In this document: piece by piece, positions 18,914 through 27,870 of the stretch
Layout: every line of letters begins with the position of its first letter
Numbering within the stretch: position 1 is the stretch's first letter
NCBI RefSeq assembly: GCF_021729135.1
Contig: NZ_JAJTWW010000004.1
Location: 1-64,000, forward strand
DNA from: Brevibacterium daeguense
GTDB taxonomy: Bacteria; Actinomycetota; Actinomycetes; Actinomycetales; Brevibacteriaceae
Length of the DNA stretch: 64,000 bases
Reading direction: 5' to 3'
Translations under genes and position numbers: made by a program
The notes under the pieces: model-generated
The model's input: only the letters and a program-made list of their open reading frames with translations
Databases searched by the model: none
Told to the model about the DNA's origin: nothing

Positions 18914-19717
18914 GTGGAGCGTCGCGCAGTCACGACTGGCAAGGTCGACCTGGATGCCTCCCGCAGAGGAGCCGGTGATCCCCTGCTGCTGATCCGAACC
19001 GCGCTGGCGGTCGACGAGCTCGAACCGCTCGCGGCCCAGCCTCCGCTCGCCGACCGCTTCCGCATCATCACCTACGACCGCCGCGGCTACGGCGCCAGCA
19101 CCTCGATCGCGGGTCCCGGCTCGATCGCCCGCGATGCCGCCGACGCCCTCGCCGTCCTCGACGCCTTCGACACAGCCTCCGCGCATGTCCTCGGGGTCAG
19201 CTTCTCCGCCGCGATCGCCCTCGAACTCGCAATCCTCGCCCCGGACCGGGTGCGGTCGCTGATCCTCATCGAACCTCCGCCATCGATCGAGCCCGGGGCC
19301 GCAGAGTTCCGCGGAACTTCGCGTCGCCTCATGGAACTGCACGAGCGGGAGGGCACCTCGGCCGCATTGGGGGCGTTCATGCCGCTGATCGCCGGGCCGA
19401 ACTGGCGCGCGGAGTACGATCGCGTGGTGCCGGGGATGAGCGAGCGCATCGAGCGCGACGCCGAGGCATTCTTCGGCACCGACATGCCCGCCCTGATCGA
19501 GTGGCGGGTGGAGCCGGACCGCACCAGTGCGGTCACCTGCCCGGTGCTCCACATCAGCGGGGGCGACAGTGGGCCGCGGTTCGCGAATGTTCCAGGCCGG
19601 GTGCGAACGCTGCTGCCGCAGGCGGAGTCGGTCCCCGTCGAGGGTGCGGGTCACGACGTCGCCTTCACCCACCCCGAGGCGGTCGCCGCCGAGGTGGCCA
19701 GGTTCCTGTCCCGCTGA
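18914..19717 (+). CDS. Alpha/beta-fold hydrolase
   Basis: Small soluble hydrolase of unknown substrate. Visible elements are YDRRGYGAST near residue 55, the nucleophile elbow GVSFS near residues 95-99 (Gly-x-Ser-x-Ser instead of Gly-x-Ser-x-Gly), the acid region ISGGDSGPRF and the catalytic histidine in GAGHDVAF near the end. I chose GTG 18914, which is 9 bases after AGGAGG (18899-18904); GTG 18905 touches that site. It closely follows the YibE/F gene and may be co-transcribed. Confidence 0.85.
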   Translation: MERRAVTTGKVDLDASRRGAGDPLLLIRTALAVDELEPLAAQPPLADRFRIITYDRRGYGASTSIAGPGSIARDAADALAVLDAFDTASAHVLGVSFSAAIALELAILAPDRVRSLILIEPPPSIEPGAAEFRGTSRRLMELHEREGTSAALGAFMPLIAGPNWRAEYDRVVPGMSERIERDAEAFFGTDMPALIEWRVEPDRTSAVTCPVLHISGGDSGPRFANVPGRVRTLLPQAESVPVEGAGHDVAFTHPEAVAAEVARFLSR

Positions 19718-19771
19718 GCGGCAGGGCTGCCGTGGAGCACCGAGGCGGCGGGCACCGCTCGAGAGGGTGGC

Positions 19772-19831
19772 GCCTCGCTCCCGGCGACTGCGCTGGTGCC
19801 GGCCCGGCCTCACTCGCGGCGACTGCGCTGG
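19772..19831. repeat. Duplicated 25-bp segment at the 3' end of the BCCT gene
   Basis: 19772-19796 and 19807-19831 match at 23 of 25 positions (core GGCGACTGCGCTGG), 35 bases apart. The second copy encodes the last residues and stop of the BCCT gene; in the first copy the stop triplet is changed. This short convergent interval (19718-19809) shows no clear terminator. Confidence 0.75.
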
Positions 19832-21786
19832 AACCAGCGCCGAGCCTCACCGGGCTGGGGACGGTCGAAGATCCCGCGCGTCCGATCGATCCGGTAGTCG
19901 ATGCGCGAGTCGACCTGACGGCCGAGCGCCTCATCGAAGTCCTCGGTCAGCAGGCCGCGGAACAGCTTGTAGCGTTCGCGCAGCGCCTTCCGATCCCGCT
20001 TCGCCTGGTCGTAGCTGAGGCTGCGCAGGGTTGCCACGCACATCGCCAGCAGCACCAGGCTGAAGGGCAGCGCAGTCGCGATCGCAGCCGCCTGCAGCGC
20101 ACCCAGTCCGCCGGCCAGCAGCAGGCCGATGGCGAGGGCGCCTTCGAGCAGGGCGAACAGCACCCGCGACCAGATCGGCGGGTTCGGGTGTCCGCCCGAG
20201 GCGAGCATGTCGACGACCAGCGAACCGGAGTCCGACGACGTGATGAAGAAGATCGCAATGACGACGATGGCAAGGACCGACAGGATCGCACCGAGCGGCA
20301 GCCCGTTCAGCACATCGAAGAGTGCCTCCTCCGCGACGACGCCGACTTCCGGATCGACGAGATCGCCGGCGCCGAACAGTTGGCGGTACAGCCCGGCACC
20401 GCCCATCACGGAGAACCAGAAGAACCCCAGGAGAGTCGGGACCAGCAGCACTCCGCCGATGAACTCGCGCACTGTGCGCCCGCGCGAGATCCGGGCGATG
20501 AACACTCCCACGAACGGCGCCCACGAGATCCACCAGCCCCAGTAAAAGATCGTCCAGGTCGCACCCCATGCGGCGCCTTCCTCACCGGTGTACGCGCCGA
20601 CGTCGAAGGTCAGATTGAGCACGTTGTCCAGGTAAGAGCCGAGCGATTCGACGAAGTTCTGGAGCAGGAACAGGGTCGGGCCCAGCAGCAGCACCGAAAT
20701 AAGCAGCAGCGCCGCCAGCGACAGGTTGATGTTGGACAGCCACTTGATGCCCTTCCCCAGTCCGGAGACCACCGACATGGTCGCCAGCAGGGTGATGACC
20801 ACGATGAGGACGATCAGCAGGGTGCTGCTGACAGCGTCGACGACTCCCATTGCGACCAGGCCGGCGCTGATCTGCTGCACACCCAGACCCAGCGAGGTCG
20901 CGATTCCGAAAATGGTGCCGAACACGGCGAGGATGTCGATGAGATCACCGAGCCGACCTTTGACCCGTTCGCCGAAGAGAGGTTCGAGCGCCCAGCGGAT
21001 GGACACCGGGCGGCCGCGGCGGTGGATGGCGTATGCCACCGACAGCCCGATCACGGCGTACACGGCCCAGGGGTGCAGGCCCCAGTGGATGAACGTCTGG
21101 GCCATGCTCAGCTTGGCGATCTCGGCCTGGTTGCCGGTCCATCCGGGCTTCGGGTCGCTGGTCGCGTAGGTCAACGGCTCACCCACGCCGTAGAACACCA
21201 GCCCGATGCCCATACCGGCGGCGAATAGCATCGAGAACCAGGACAAGGTGCTGAACTCGGGCTCATCGTCGTCATTGCCGAGCTTGATCTTCCCGAAGCG
21301 GGAGAAGCAGACGATCAACGTGAAGACGATGAACCCCGCGATGATGAGCATGTAGTACCAGCCCAGATTCACGGTGATCCAGGTCTGGATGGACGTGAGG
21401 ACTGCTCCCGACGTGTCGGGAAAGACCATCGTGAGGACCGTGATGGCAACGACCACGATGATCGATGGCCAGAACACGTTCGGGAAGACCATCCCGCGGC
21501 CCAGGTGCACGCCCTGTCTTCGAAGCTTCGCGACGATCTCCTCGTCAGTGTCGTTCTCGGCGATCTGAGCGTGCTCAGGAACGCGTTCCTCCGCCGGCTT
21601 CTCCGGAGGATCCCCCAGCGCATCCTGCGCCAGCGATTCCTGCCGGTCTCCGGGCGAGGGAGCCGGGGCCTGCTGTTCTCCCGGCGAATGCTCTCCCGGC
21701 GAAGGAGCGGCGACCTGCTGTCCCACGACCGCCTGGTCGTGGTTGGCCGCGGATCCCTGCGTCGTCTCGTCCTCAGGACTGGACAT
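19810..21786 (-). CDS. BCCT-family betaine/choline/carnitine transporter
   Basis: Secondary transporter for compatible solutes such as glycine betaine, driven by sodium or protons. Twelve hydrophobic segments lie between residues about 105 and 590. Family motifs are FAAGMGIGLVFYGVGEPL, the tryptophan-rich FIHWGLHPWAVYA and WWISWAPFVGVFIARISRGR. The N-terminal 85 residues are acidic, Pro/Gln-rich and contain SPGE/SPGD repeats. The C-terminal tail is rich in Arg and Lys, as in osmosensing members. The ATG has an AAAGG site. It is a single-gene unit. Confidence 0.95.
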   Translation of the reverse strand: MSSPEDETTQGSAANHDQAVVGQQVAAPSPGEHSPGEQQAPAPSPGDRQESLAQDALGDPPEKPAEERVPEHAQIAENDTDEEIVAKLRRQGVHLGRGMVFPNVFWPSIIVVVAITVLTMVFPDTSGAVLTSIQTWITVNLGWYYMLIIAGFIVFTLIVCFSRFGKIKLGNDDDEPEFSTLSWFSMLFAAGMGIGLVFYGVGEPLTYATSDPKPGWTGNQAEIAKLSMAQTFIHWGLHPWAVYAVIGLSVAYAIHRRGRPVSIRWALEPLFGERVKGRLGDLIDILAVFGTIFGIATSLGLGVQQISAGLVAMGVVDAVSSTLLIVLIVVITLLATMSVVSGLGKGIKWLSNINLSLAALLLISVLLLGPTLFLLQNFVESLGSYLDNVLNLTFDVGAYTGEEGAAWGATWTIFYWGWWISWAPFVGVFIARISRGRTVREFIGGVLLVPTLLGFFWFSVMGGAGLYRQLFGAGDLVDPEVGVVAEEALFDVLNGLPLGAILSVLAIVVIAIFFITSSDSGSLVVDMLASGGHPNPPIWSRVLFALLEGALAIGLLLAGGLGALQAAAIATALPFSLVLLAMCVATLRSLSYDQAKRDRKALRERYKLFRGLLTEDFDEALGRQVDSRIDYRIDRTRGIFDRPQPGEARRWFQRSRRE

Positions 21787-21816
21787 GGCGAACCTTTCCT
21801 CGGCGGTGGCAACTTT

Positions 21817-21891
21817 CCTTCAAGCAGCGGTCCTTCAAATGGCGGCCCTCCAAACGGCAGCCCTTCAAGCGGCGGCCCTTCAAGTAGCAAC
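21817..21891. repeat. Five tandem 15-bp units upstream of the BCCT gene
   Basis: Units of exactly 15 bases start at 21817, 21832, 21847, 21862 and 21877, consensus CCTTCAAGCGGCGGC. They lie in the 310-base gap (21787-22096) between the divergent BCCT and MFS genes, 30 bases upstream of the BCCT start. They could form the 5' leader or operator of the osmolyte transporter; nothing else recognisable is in the gap except the MFS promoter. Confidence 0.9.
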
Positions 21892-22084
21892 GTTCCTTGA
21901 ACTGTGTACCGGCCTGGCGTGCCTGCGCACGGGACCCCTCCGAGGCCCGGACCAGCACAAACGCTACGTCGATTCAACCAGTATTCGTCGGCCTTGTCAG
22001 GTGTTCTGTCGATATCGCGCGGAGGTTCCGTCGCCCGTGGGCGGGTGTTCCGGCGCCCCCGGGGAGGCCGATACCGCGTGCGGA

Positions 22085-22090
22085 TAGGGT
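22085..22090 (+). promoter_or_regulatory. Leaderless-type -10 (TAGGGT) for the Atg22-like MFS gene
   Basis: TAGGGT ends exactly 6 bases before the ATG at 22097, which would place the transcript start at the start codon. No Shine-Dalgarno sequence precedes the ATG. No convincing -35 is visible. Confidence 0.5.
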
Positions 22091-22096
22091 GCAAGC

Positions 22097-23551
22097 ATGA
22101 GCGCGACTCCCCGCCCCTCCCCCGCCTCCGGCGAATCCCGCGAAGCTCGCGAATCCGACTCCACGACTGCTCCCGGATCCGACCCCGCGACTGCCTCGGC
22201 ACCGGCTGCAGCGGCACACGAGTCGGCCGGCGCCTCGGGCGCACCCAAGCGAACCATCGTCTCCTGGGCCCTCTGGGACTGGGGATCGGCAGCCTTCAAC
22301 GCCGTCATCGTGACCTTCGTCTTCGCCCCCTACCTGACCTCCGGGGTGGCGGCCGACAGCGCCGGCGGCAGCTCGGCGCTGGGCCTGGTGACCGGAATCG
22401 CGGGCCTCATCATCGCCATTCTCGCCCCGGCCACCGGGATCCGCGCCGACCGCGGCGGACGGCACCGGCTGTGGCTCGGCGTCAACTCCGGGCTCGTGGT
22501 CGCGTGCATGCTAGGCATGTTCTTCATCAAGGACTCCCCCGAATTCCTGTGGCCCGGCCTGCTGCTCCTGGGCCTGGCGAACGTCTTCTTCGAACTCGCC
22601 GAGGTCTTCTACAACGGGATGCTCACCCGGATCTCGACCCCCACGACCGCGGGTCGCATCTCCGGGCTCGGCTGGGGGTTGGGCTACTTCGGCGGCCTGG
22701 TGCTGCTGATGCTCCTCCTAGTCACCGTGATCCAGCCCGAGGTGGGGCTGTTCGGCGCGACCGACGAGGACGGCCTGCGGTACCGAGTGGTGGCGGTCGC
22801 GGCTGCCGTGTGGTTCGGCGTCTTCGCCATTCCGATCCTGATCTTCGCCCCGCGGGAGGCCGTCTCCCCCGCCGAGGCGCGGGAGCGGGAGTCGATGTTC
22901 TCGTTCGTCACGCGCTGGGCCGCGGACTTCCGCCATCTGATCCGCCGCATCGTCGCCCTGTTCAAGACCGACCGCGAGACTCTCAAGTTCCTGGCCGCCT
23001 CGGCCGTGTTCCGCGACGGGCTGGCCACGATCTTCGCCTTCGCCGGGGTGATCGCCGCGGGCTCCTACGGCTTCGACGGCTCCGAGATCATCCTGCTGGG
23101 AGTCGCGGCCAACCTGGTGGCAGGCGTGGGAGCGCTGTCCGCCGGGTGGTTCGACGACCGGTTCGGGGCCAAGACCGTGATCGTCGTCGGGCTGGTGTGC
23201 CTGATCGCGGGTGCAGTGCCGATCATCGTCAGCGGCGACAAGACCGTCTTCTGGATCGCCGCGATGTGGCTGTGCCTGTTTGTGGGCCCGGTGCAGTCGG
23301 CTTCGCGGCCCTTCCTCACCCGCATCACCCCGCCGGAGCGCGCTGGCGAGAACTTCGGGCTGTACGCGACGACCGGGCGGGCGGTGAGCTTCCTGGGTCC
23401 GCTGCTGTTCGCGGCGTTCATCGCGCTGTTCGGGTTCCAGCGGGCCGGTGCTATCGGCATCATGCTGGTGCTCGCGGCCGGGCTGGTGCTCATGCTGTTC
23501 GTGCGAGGCGGTGCGGCGCTGCGGGAGAATGTTGAACACGTGCGAGGGTGA
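22097..23551 (+). CDS. MFS transporter, UMF1/Atg22-like
   Basis: Membrane transporter of 484 residues with twelve hydrophobic segments after a 50-residue disordered Ser/Ala/Glu lead. The family pattern is clear in SWALWDWGSAAFNAVI, FFELAEVFYNGMLTRIS and ISGLGWGLGYFGGLVLLMLL. In yeast the relative Atg22 exports amino acids from the vacuole; the bacterial substrate is unknown. The gene is convergent with the second DUF559-type gene. Confidence 0.92.
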   Translation: MSATPRPSPASGESREARESDSTTAPGSDPATASAPAAAAHESAGASGAPKRTIVSWALWDWGSAAFNAVIVTFVFAPYLTSGVAADSAGGSSALGLVTGIAGLIIAILAPATGIRADRGGRHRLWLGVNSGLVVACMLGMFFIKDSPEFLWPGLLLLGLANVFFELAEVFYNGMLTRISTPTTAGRISGLGWGLGYFGGLVLLMLLLVTVIQPEVGLFGATDEDGLRYRVVAVAAAVWFGVFAIPILIFAPREAVSPAEARERESMFSFVTRWAADFRHLIRRIVALFKTDRETLKFLAASAVFRDGLATIFAFAGVIAAGSYGFDGSEIILLGVAANLVAGVGALSAGWFDDRFGAKTVIVVGLVCLIAGAVPIIVSGDKTVFWIAAMWLCLFVGPVQSASRPFLTRITPPERAGENFGLYATTGRAVSFLGPLLFAAFIALFGFQRAGAIGIMLVLAAGLVLMLFVRGGAALRENVEHVRG

Positions 23552-23595
23552 GGAGCGTTGATCCGCCCGCAGAGGCACGGAACTCAGGACCTTCT

Positions 23596-23734
23596 GGTCA
23601 GAAATATTGTCCGGCCTCATCTAGAGGTCAGAAACGCTCGTTCGGCCGAATCCGAAGGTCAGAAACGTCTGCCGAATCCGGCTTTCCGCGACCTTTTGTG
23701 ACCGGAAGATTCGCGCTTTCGAACGTTTCTGACC
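23596..23734. repeat. GGTCAGAAAC repeat cluster next to DUF559 copy 2
   Basis: Direct copies of GGTCAGAAA start at 23596, 23626 and 23657 (period 30-31), and an inverted copy ACGTTTCTGACC occupies 23723-23734, which pairs perfectly with 23657-23668. A secondary motif GCCGAATCCG recurs between copies. The cluster fills the centre of the 345-base convergent gap (23552-23896), which holds no gene. Confidence 0.85.
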
Positions 23735-23896
23735 AGCAGATTCAGTCTCACCAGGCTGGGCAGCTTCACCGCGAGCTCGAACCCCAGGCTCCGCGGCCGC
23801 AGCTTCGCGCTGAGGTTACCGCGGGCTCGGACCTCAGGAACCGCAGCTCCGTGTGATCACCGCTAGGAGAACCCCGGAGCCCGTGCTCGCTGGACC

Positions 23897-24811
23897 TCAG
23901 GGCGACCTCTCGGCCAGGGCAGCACGAATCTGCGCCAGGTACTTCCGGCGAGGAGTCCGCTTCGTCACCCTGATGACCTCCCATCCGGCCCTGCGCATTG
24001 CGTCATACCGGCGGATGTCGTATTCGTGCTGGTCCGGGTCCAGCCGATGCTGATCCCCGTCGTACTCGATCGCGATCTTCGCCTCGATGTACGCCAGGTC
24101 GGGGCTGACCCTGCCTGCTCCCGGAACGGAAAACGCGTGGTGGATGACCGGTTCGGGGAGACCTGCATCGACAATAGTCAGACGCAGCTCGGTCTCCTGC
24201 GGCGAATCCACGTCCTCCCGAGCTCGAGCGACCGCTGCGATGAGGCGCGACCGCCCGCTGTATCCGCGGACTTCAGCCACGAACGTCGACAGCTGCGTCC
24301 GGTTCACCAGTGGCGGTCCGTGCCACTTTCCCATCAGCGCGTCCGCCACCAGGACAAGCTGCCACTCGCTCAGCACCGCAGCCAGCTCGAGCAGGACGAA
24401 CCTCACCGCGTTGATCCGGATCCCATAGATCTCGATCGGCGCGATGTGCTTGGATCGATGGCCGATCACCCCCGGGCGTCGGACACGTCCATCCCCGCCA
24501 CTCGCCACGACGTGCAGTGGACCGCCGAGCAGGTTGTCGTCCAGCGGCCAGCCCAAGAGCTCCGCTGCGCTGACGCCGCAGACGAGCGCATCGGGCCGAG
24601 CAGTCTGGAGTTCGCGTGCCCGGTCGTGCACCGCGAGCCACGACTCATCAGCCCATTCGGGTTTCCGGACGGTCACGAAGCTGTCGGCTTGGGCGTGCAC
24701 GCCGTGGGTGTTTCGGCTATTCAGAGGTTTGCCGTCAAGCGCGTACTTGCTGATGGAGTGAGCCCTGCGGTCACGGGTGCGGAAGAACTGCGGACGTTCG
24801 ATGCTGGTCAC
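23897..24811 (-). CDS. DUF559-type Vsr-like nuclease-fold protein, copy 2
   Basis: Paralogue of the protein at 11158-12111. Shared landmarks include the HGVHA stretch near 37, SPQETELRLTIVDAGLPEPV near 208, SPDLAYIEAKIAIEYDGDQH near 238-257 and the closing Trp-Glu-Val-Ile-Arg-Val strand. Length is 304 residues with a GTG start. Function is unknown; nuclease activity is inferred from the fold pattern. Different short repeats accompany this copy than copy 1. Confidence 0.75.
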   Translation of the reverse strand: MTSIERPQFFRTRDRRAHSISKYALDGKPLNSRNTHGVHAQADSFVTVRKPEWADESWLAVHDRARELQTARPDALVCGVSAAELLGWPLDDNLLGGPLHVVASGGDGRVRRPGVIGHRSKHIAPIEIYGIRINAVRFVLLELAAVLSEWQLVLVADALMGKWHGPPLVNRTQLSTFVAEVRGYSGRSRLIAAVARAREDVDSPQETELRLTIVDAGLPEPVIHHAFSVPGAGRVSPDLAYIEAKIAIEYDGDQHRLDPDQHEYDIRRYDAMRRAGWEVIRVTKRTPRRKYLAQIRAALAERSP

Positions 24812-24986
24812 GGTCCCAGTACAGGCCGCGCGGACTCCTCAGCGGTACCAGGCTTCCGCACCTGTGCACACAGAGCATCCTCGGAGGCACGCTGTGACCT
24901 CCGGCGCTCTCGCCTTCACCAGCCATCGCCCCGCAGCTGAGCCATCGCCCCGCAGCGCGATCCAGCACCCCATCCAGCGCCCCGCC

Positions 24987-25952
24987 TCAGCCCCTGCGGC
25001 CGGCGTCGATGAAGACGTCGAGGTGATCGACGACCACCGACAGGTCGACCTTCGCCTGCTCCAGGCGAACCGACAGCCATTCGTCGGCAGCGTCGCGCAG
25101 CCCGGGAGCCTCCTCCACCGCCGCTTCGACGCGCTCCATGAGGAATCGGGAGATGAATTCGCTGTCATCGGGCGCGTCCAGCTGCCACGGGCTCGCGCTG
25201 CTGGTGACCTCCGCGCCGATGCGCCGGCCGGCGGCGGCCATCGCCGCACCGCCCTCGGCACCGAGCCTCCCTTCGCGCTGCTGATGCGCGGCGAAGGCAC
25301 TGCCGATCGCCTCGTCCCGGGGATCTACCGGGCTGAGACTCCACTCATCGGTGATGCTGAGCAGGAACAGCCCCATGCCGCCGAACCGGTGCAGCGTCTG
25401 CGCCACCACGTCGACGTCGGCGGGAGTGAGCACATCGCAGACGGCGCTGCAGGTGACGAGCAGGTGCCCGGAAGCGGACTCGCCGCGCAGGTGCTCGGCG
25501 GCAACGTCAGGAAGGCTGGTGATCGGCGCGGTCACCGTGGTCGCCTCGGGCAGTGCGCGGGAAGCGACTCCGAGGGAGTCGGCGTCGGCGTCGAGCAGGA
25601 CCCAGTTGATCTCGCGCCCGTCGAGCCGCGGGCGAAGATGCCGGTCGAACCACAGCGCCGAGTTGCCGGTACCGGCGCCGATGTCGATGACGGTCACCGG
25701 TCCGATCAGGCGGGCGGCCGCCTTGTCGAGGAGGGGAAGCGCGTGCCGGCGCGCCTCGTCGTCGACGGGCAAGCGCATGTCGAGCCAGTCGTGGGCGGCC
25801 GCCGTCATCGGACGCCTGCGTGCATCCGGGGCAAGGACGCGTCGTGCGACGTTCTCCGGCGCGCTTCCGCCTCGGATGACCTCGCCGAGCGCGCTGTCGT
25901 CAGGTGTGGGGTCACGATGCGGCCTCCTGTGCTGCTTCCCATTCGAATCCAT
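24987..25952 (-). CDS. SAM-dependent methyltransferase-like protein
   Basis: Class I methyltransferase fold, substrate unknown. The SAM-binding glycine motif is VIDIGAGTGNSALWF near residue 85, followed by an acidic end of strand 2 (VLLDADADS). TCSAVCDVLT marks the post-motif region. I chose the ATG at 25952, which overlaps the glyoxalase-like gene by 41 bases; a GTG at 25982 is also in frame. No good ribosome-binding site is visible, so the start is uncertain. It is co-directional with the upstream gene. Confidence 0.75.
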   Translation of the reverse strand: MDSNGKQHRRPHRDPTPDDSALGEVIRGGSAPENVARRVLAPDARRRPMTAAAHDWLDMRLPVDDEARRHALPLLDKAAARLIGPVTVIDIGAGTGNSALWFDRHLRPRLDGREINWVLLDADADSLGVASRALPEATTVTAPITSLPDVAAEHLRGESASGHLLVTCSAVCDVLTPADVDVVAQTLHRFGGMGLFLLSITDEWSLSPVDPRDEAIGSAFAAHQQREGRLGAEGGAAMAAAGRRIGAEVTSSASPWQLDAPDDSEFISRFLMERVEAAVEEAPGLRDAADEWLSVRLEQAKVDLSVVVDHLDVFIDAGRRG

Positions 25953-26535
25953 CCGGATCGGTGAACGAACCGGCGTCACCACCGATCACGATACGGGGTG
26001 AACCGCTGCCGTCGGGGGAAGCATCGACGGTCTTGGCCAGTGCGGCGCGCTTGAGGAGCGTGAGAGTGATCGGCCCGGTGCCGAATTCGACGTAACGGCG
26101 ACCGAAGCTCTTGGCGACTTTGAGACCGCGCTCTGCGTAGAACCGCTTGCTCTCACCGACGTCGGCGACGCCCAGCTGCAGGACGATGTTCTCGATCCGA
26201 TGCTCGGGGTCGCCGGTGTTCTTCTTGCCCGCCGAGGCGACCGTGACGATCATGCCATCCGGCGAGCTGACGGCCCCGCCGTAACCCCAGAGCGACTTGG
26301 AGGCGGACTTCATCAAGGTTCCGCCGGCCTCGACCGCGGCTTCGATGATGCCGTCGGCGACGGCCGGCTGCGGCACCACCAGCGAGAGAGTGAACCCGCG
26401 GAACCCCGCTGTCGGCGCGTCCGAAGCCCGCACCCGCACCAGGTCTCCGAGTCCGAGCGCCTGATAGAAGCGCTCCTCCGCACCGGGGTCATCGGCCTCT
26501 GCAGTGATGTACTCGATCTTCGTCATATCGGCCAC
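25912..26535 (-). CDS. VOC superfamily (glyoxalase/dioxygenase-like) protein
   Basis: Two tandem beta-alpha-beta-beta-beta modules of the vicinal oxygen chelate fold: the first from about residue 5 (IEYITAEADDPGAEERFYQ) and the second from about 115 (IVLQLGVADVGESKRFYAER), ending SFTDPDGFEWEAA. Length 207 residues. The GTG start at 26535 follows GAGGGG by 7 bases. Substrate unknown; metal ligands cannot be assigned with certainty. The downstream methyltransferase gene overlaps its 3' end. Confidence 0.82.
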   Translation of the reverse strand: MADMTKIEYITAEADDPGAEERFYQALGLGDLVRVRASDAPTAGFRGFTLSLVVPQPAVADGIIEAAVEAGGTLMKSASKSLWGYGGAVSSPDGMIVTVASAGKKNTGDPEHRIENIVLQLGVADVGESKRFYAERGLKVAKSFGRRYVEFGTGPITLTLLKRAALAKTVDASPDGSGSPRIVIGGDAGSFTDPDGFEWEAAQEAAS

Positions 26536-26670
26536 GTTATTGCCCCTCGCAAGGTCACGCTTCTCGAATCCTGATCGATGACGGCCAGCAATGGACGGCC
26601 AGCAACATCTGCCCGGGCCTCCCAGTGATTTTCGTCAGGGCCACCCGCTGATTCTTCGCCGGCGACCACG

Positions 26671-26676
26671 TTCAAT
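26671..26676 (+). promoter_or_regulatory. Leaderless-type -10 (TTCAAT) for the beta-lactamase-like gene
   Basis: TTCAAT ends 6 bases before the ATG at 26683 and no ribosome-binding site is present. The hexamer is a weaker match to TANNNT than others in the window. Confidence 0.35.
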
Positions 26677-26682
26677 GACTGA

Positions 26683-27789
26683 ATGGCCACAGCCGACACG
26701 CTCAGGGAGTTCCTCGACCGCCACGTCCAGACCGGGATGATGCCCGGAGCAGCGGCGAGCCTCGGCACAGACTTCGAACCCGTTGCAGTCGGGAGCATGG
26801 CGCTCGATGGCCCGCCGATGAGGACGGACGCAATCTTCCGCATCGAGTCGATGACCAAGATCATCACCAGCGTGGCGGCTCTGCGACTCGTCGAAGACGG
26901 GCAGCTCGGACTCGATGACCCGGTCGACCGGTGGATGCCGGAGCTCGCGGGCAGACGCGTGCTCACCCACCCGGATGCCGAACTCGACGACACCGTGGCC
27001 ACGCAGCGGCCGATCACCCTGCGGCACCTGATGACCAATCAGTCCGGCTACGGATCCATGACCAGCGACAGCCCTCTGGCGCGTGCGATGCAGGCCAACG
27101 GCACCGCCTCGGGCTTCGGGCCCAGCGAGCTGGCTGCCCAGGATTGGCTGGACGCTCTCTCCGACCTCCCGCTGGCCTTCCAGCCCGGAGACGGCTGGCG
27201 CTACCACCACTCCTTCGGGATCCTGGGAATCCTCCTGGGCCGCGTCACCGGCGGCACCACGAGTGACTGCTTGGCTCAGACGCTCTTCGAGCCGCTCGAA
27301 ATAGCGGACACTGGCTTCTTCATTCCGAGCGAGCAGGCGGACCGACTACCGGCGGCGTATCGCCACGAGGGCCGCGATTACGCAGAGGTCCAACCGGCGG
27401 CCGGCGGCTTCTACACCGGCCCGCCACCTTTCGACCTGAGCCACGGAGAACTGGTGTCGACGGCCGCTGACTTCTACACGTTCCTCCGCGCGCTGCTGGA
27501 CGGCGAGCTCATCGGCACCGAGCATCTGGAGCTGCTGCGCACTGATCAGGTCCCCTCCTCCGCCAAGCAGCGCGACAGCTTCTTCTACCCCGGCTTCTGG
27601 GATTCCAACGGCTGGGGTTTCGGCGTCAGCGTCGTGGCTGCCGGCCCCTACACAGGCCGGTTCGGCTGGTCCGGCGGTCTGAGCACCGACTTCTTCGTCG
27701 ACCCGGATGGCACGATCGGCATCCTGATGACGCAGGTGGAGCTCGACGAGCTGATGATGTCGGTGTCCGCGGGGTTCCAGCAGCTCTGA
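26683..27789 (+). CDS. Beta-lactamase-family serine hydrolase
   Basis: Class C-like serine hydrolase of 368 residues, probably an esterase or D-aminopeptidase-like enzyme rather than a true beta-lactamase. The catalytic Ser-x-x-Lys is SMTK in RIESMTKIITSVAA (near residue 53), the Tyr motif is in WRYHHSFGILG (near 175) and the third box is GWSGG in place of Lys-Thr-Gly (near 328). No signal peptide is visible, so the enzyme is predicted cytoplasmic. Confidence 0.88.
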   Translation: MATADTLREFLDRHVQTGMMPGAAASLGTDFEPVAVGSMALDGPPMRTDAIFRIESMTKIITSVAALRLVEDGQLGLDDPVDRWMPELAGRRVLTHPDAELDDTVATQRPITLRHLMTNQSGYGSMTSDSPLARAMQANGTASGFGPSELAAQDWLDALSDLPLAFQPGDGWRYHHSFGILGILLGRVTGGTTSDCLAQTLFEPLEIADTGFFIPSEQADRLPAAYRHEGRDYAEVQPAAGGFYTGPPPFDLSHGELVSTAADFYTFLRALLDGELIGTEHLELLRTDQVPSSAKQRDSFFYPGFWDSNGWGFGVSVVAAGPYTGRFGWSGGLSTDFFVDPDGTIGILMTQVELDELMMSVSAGFQQL

Positions 27790-27870
27790 GCGCTGCCGTC
27801 AGCTCTGACCCCCCACCGCCCCAGCCACAGCGCCCAGCCCCCGCGGCCACCGCCACGGCCCCCAGCGCCC

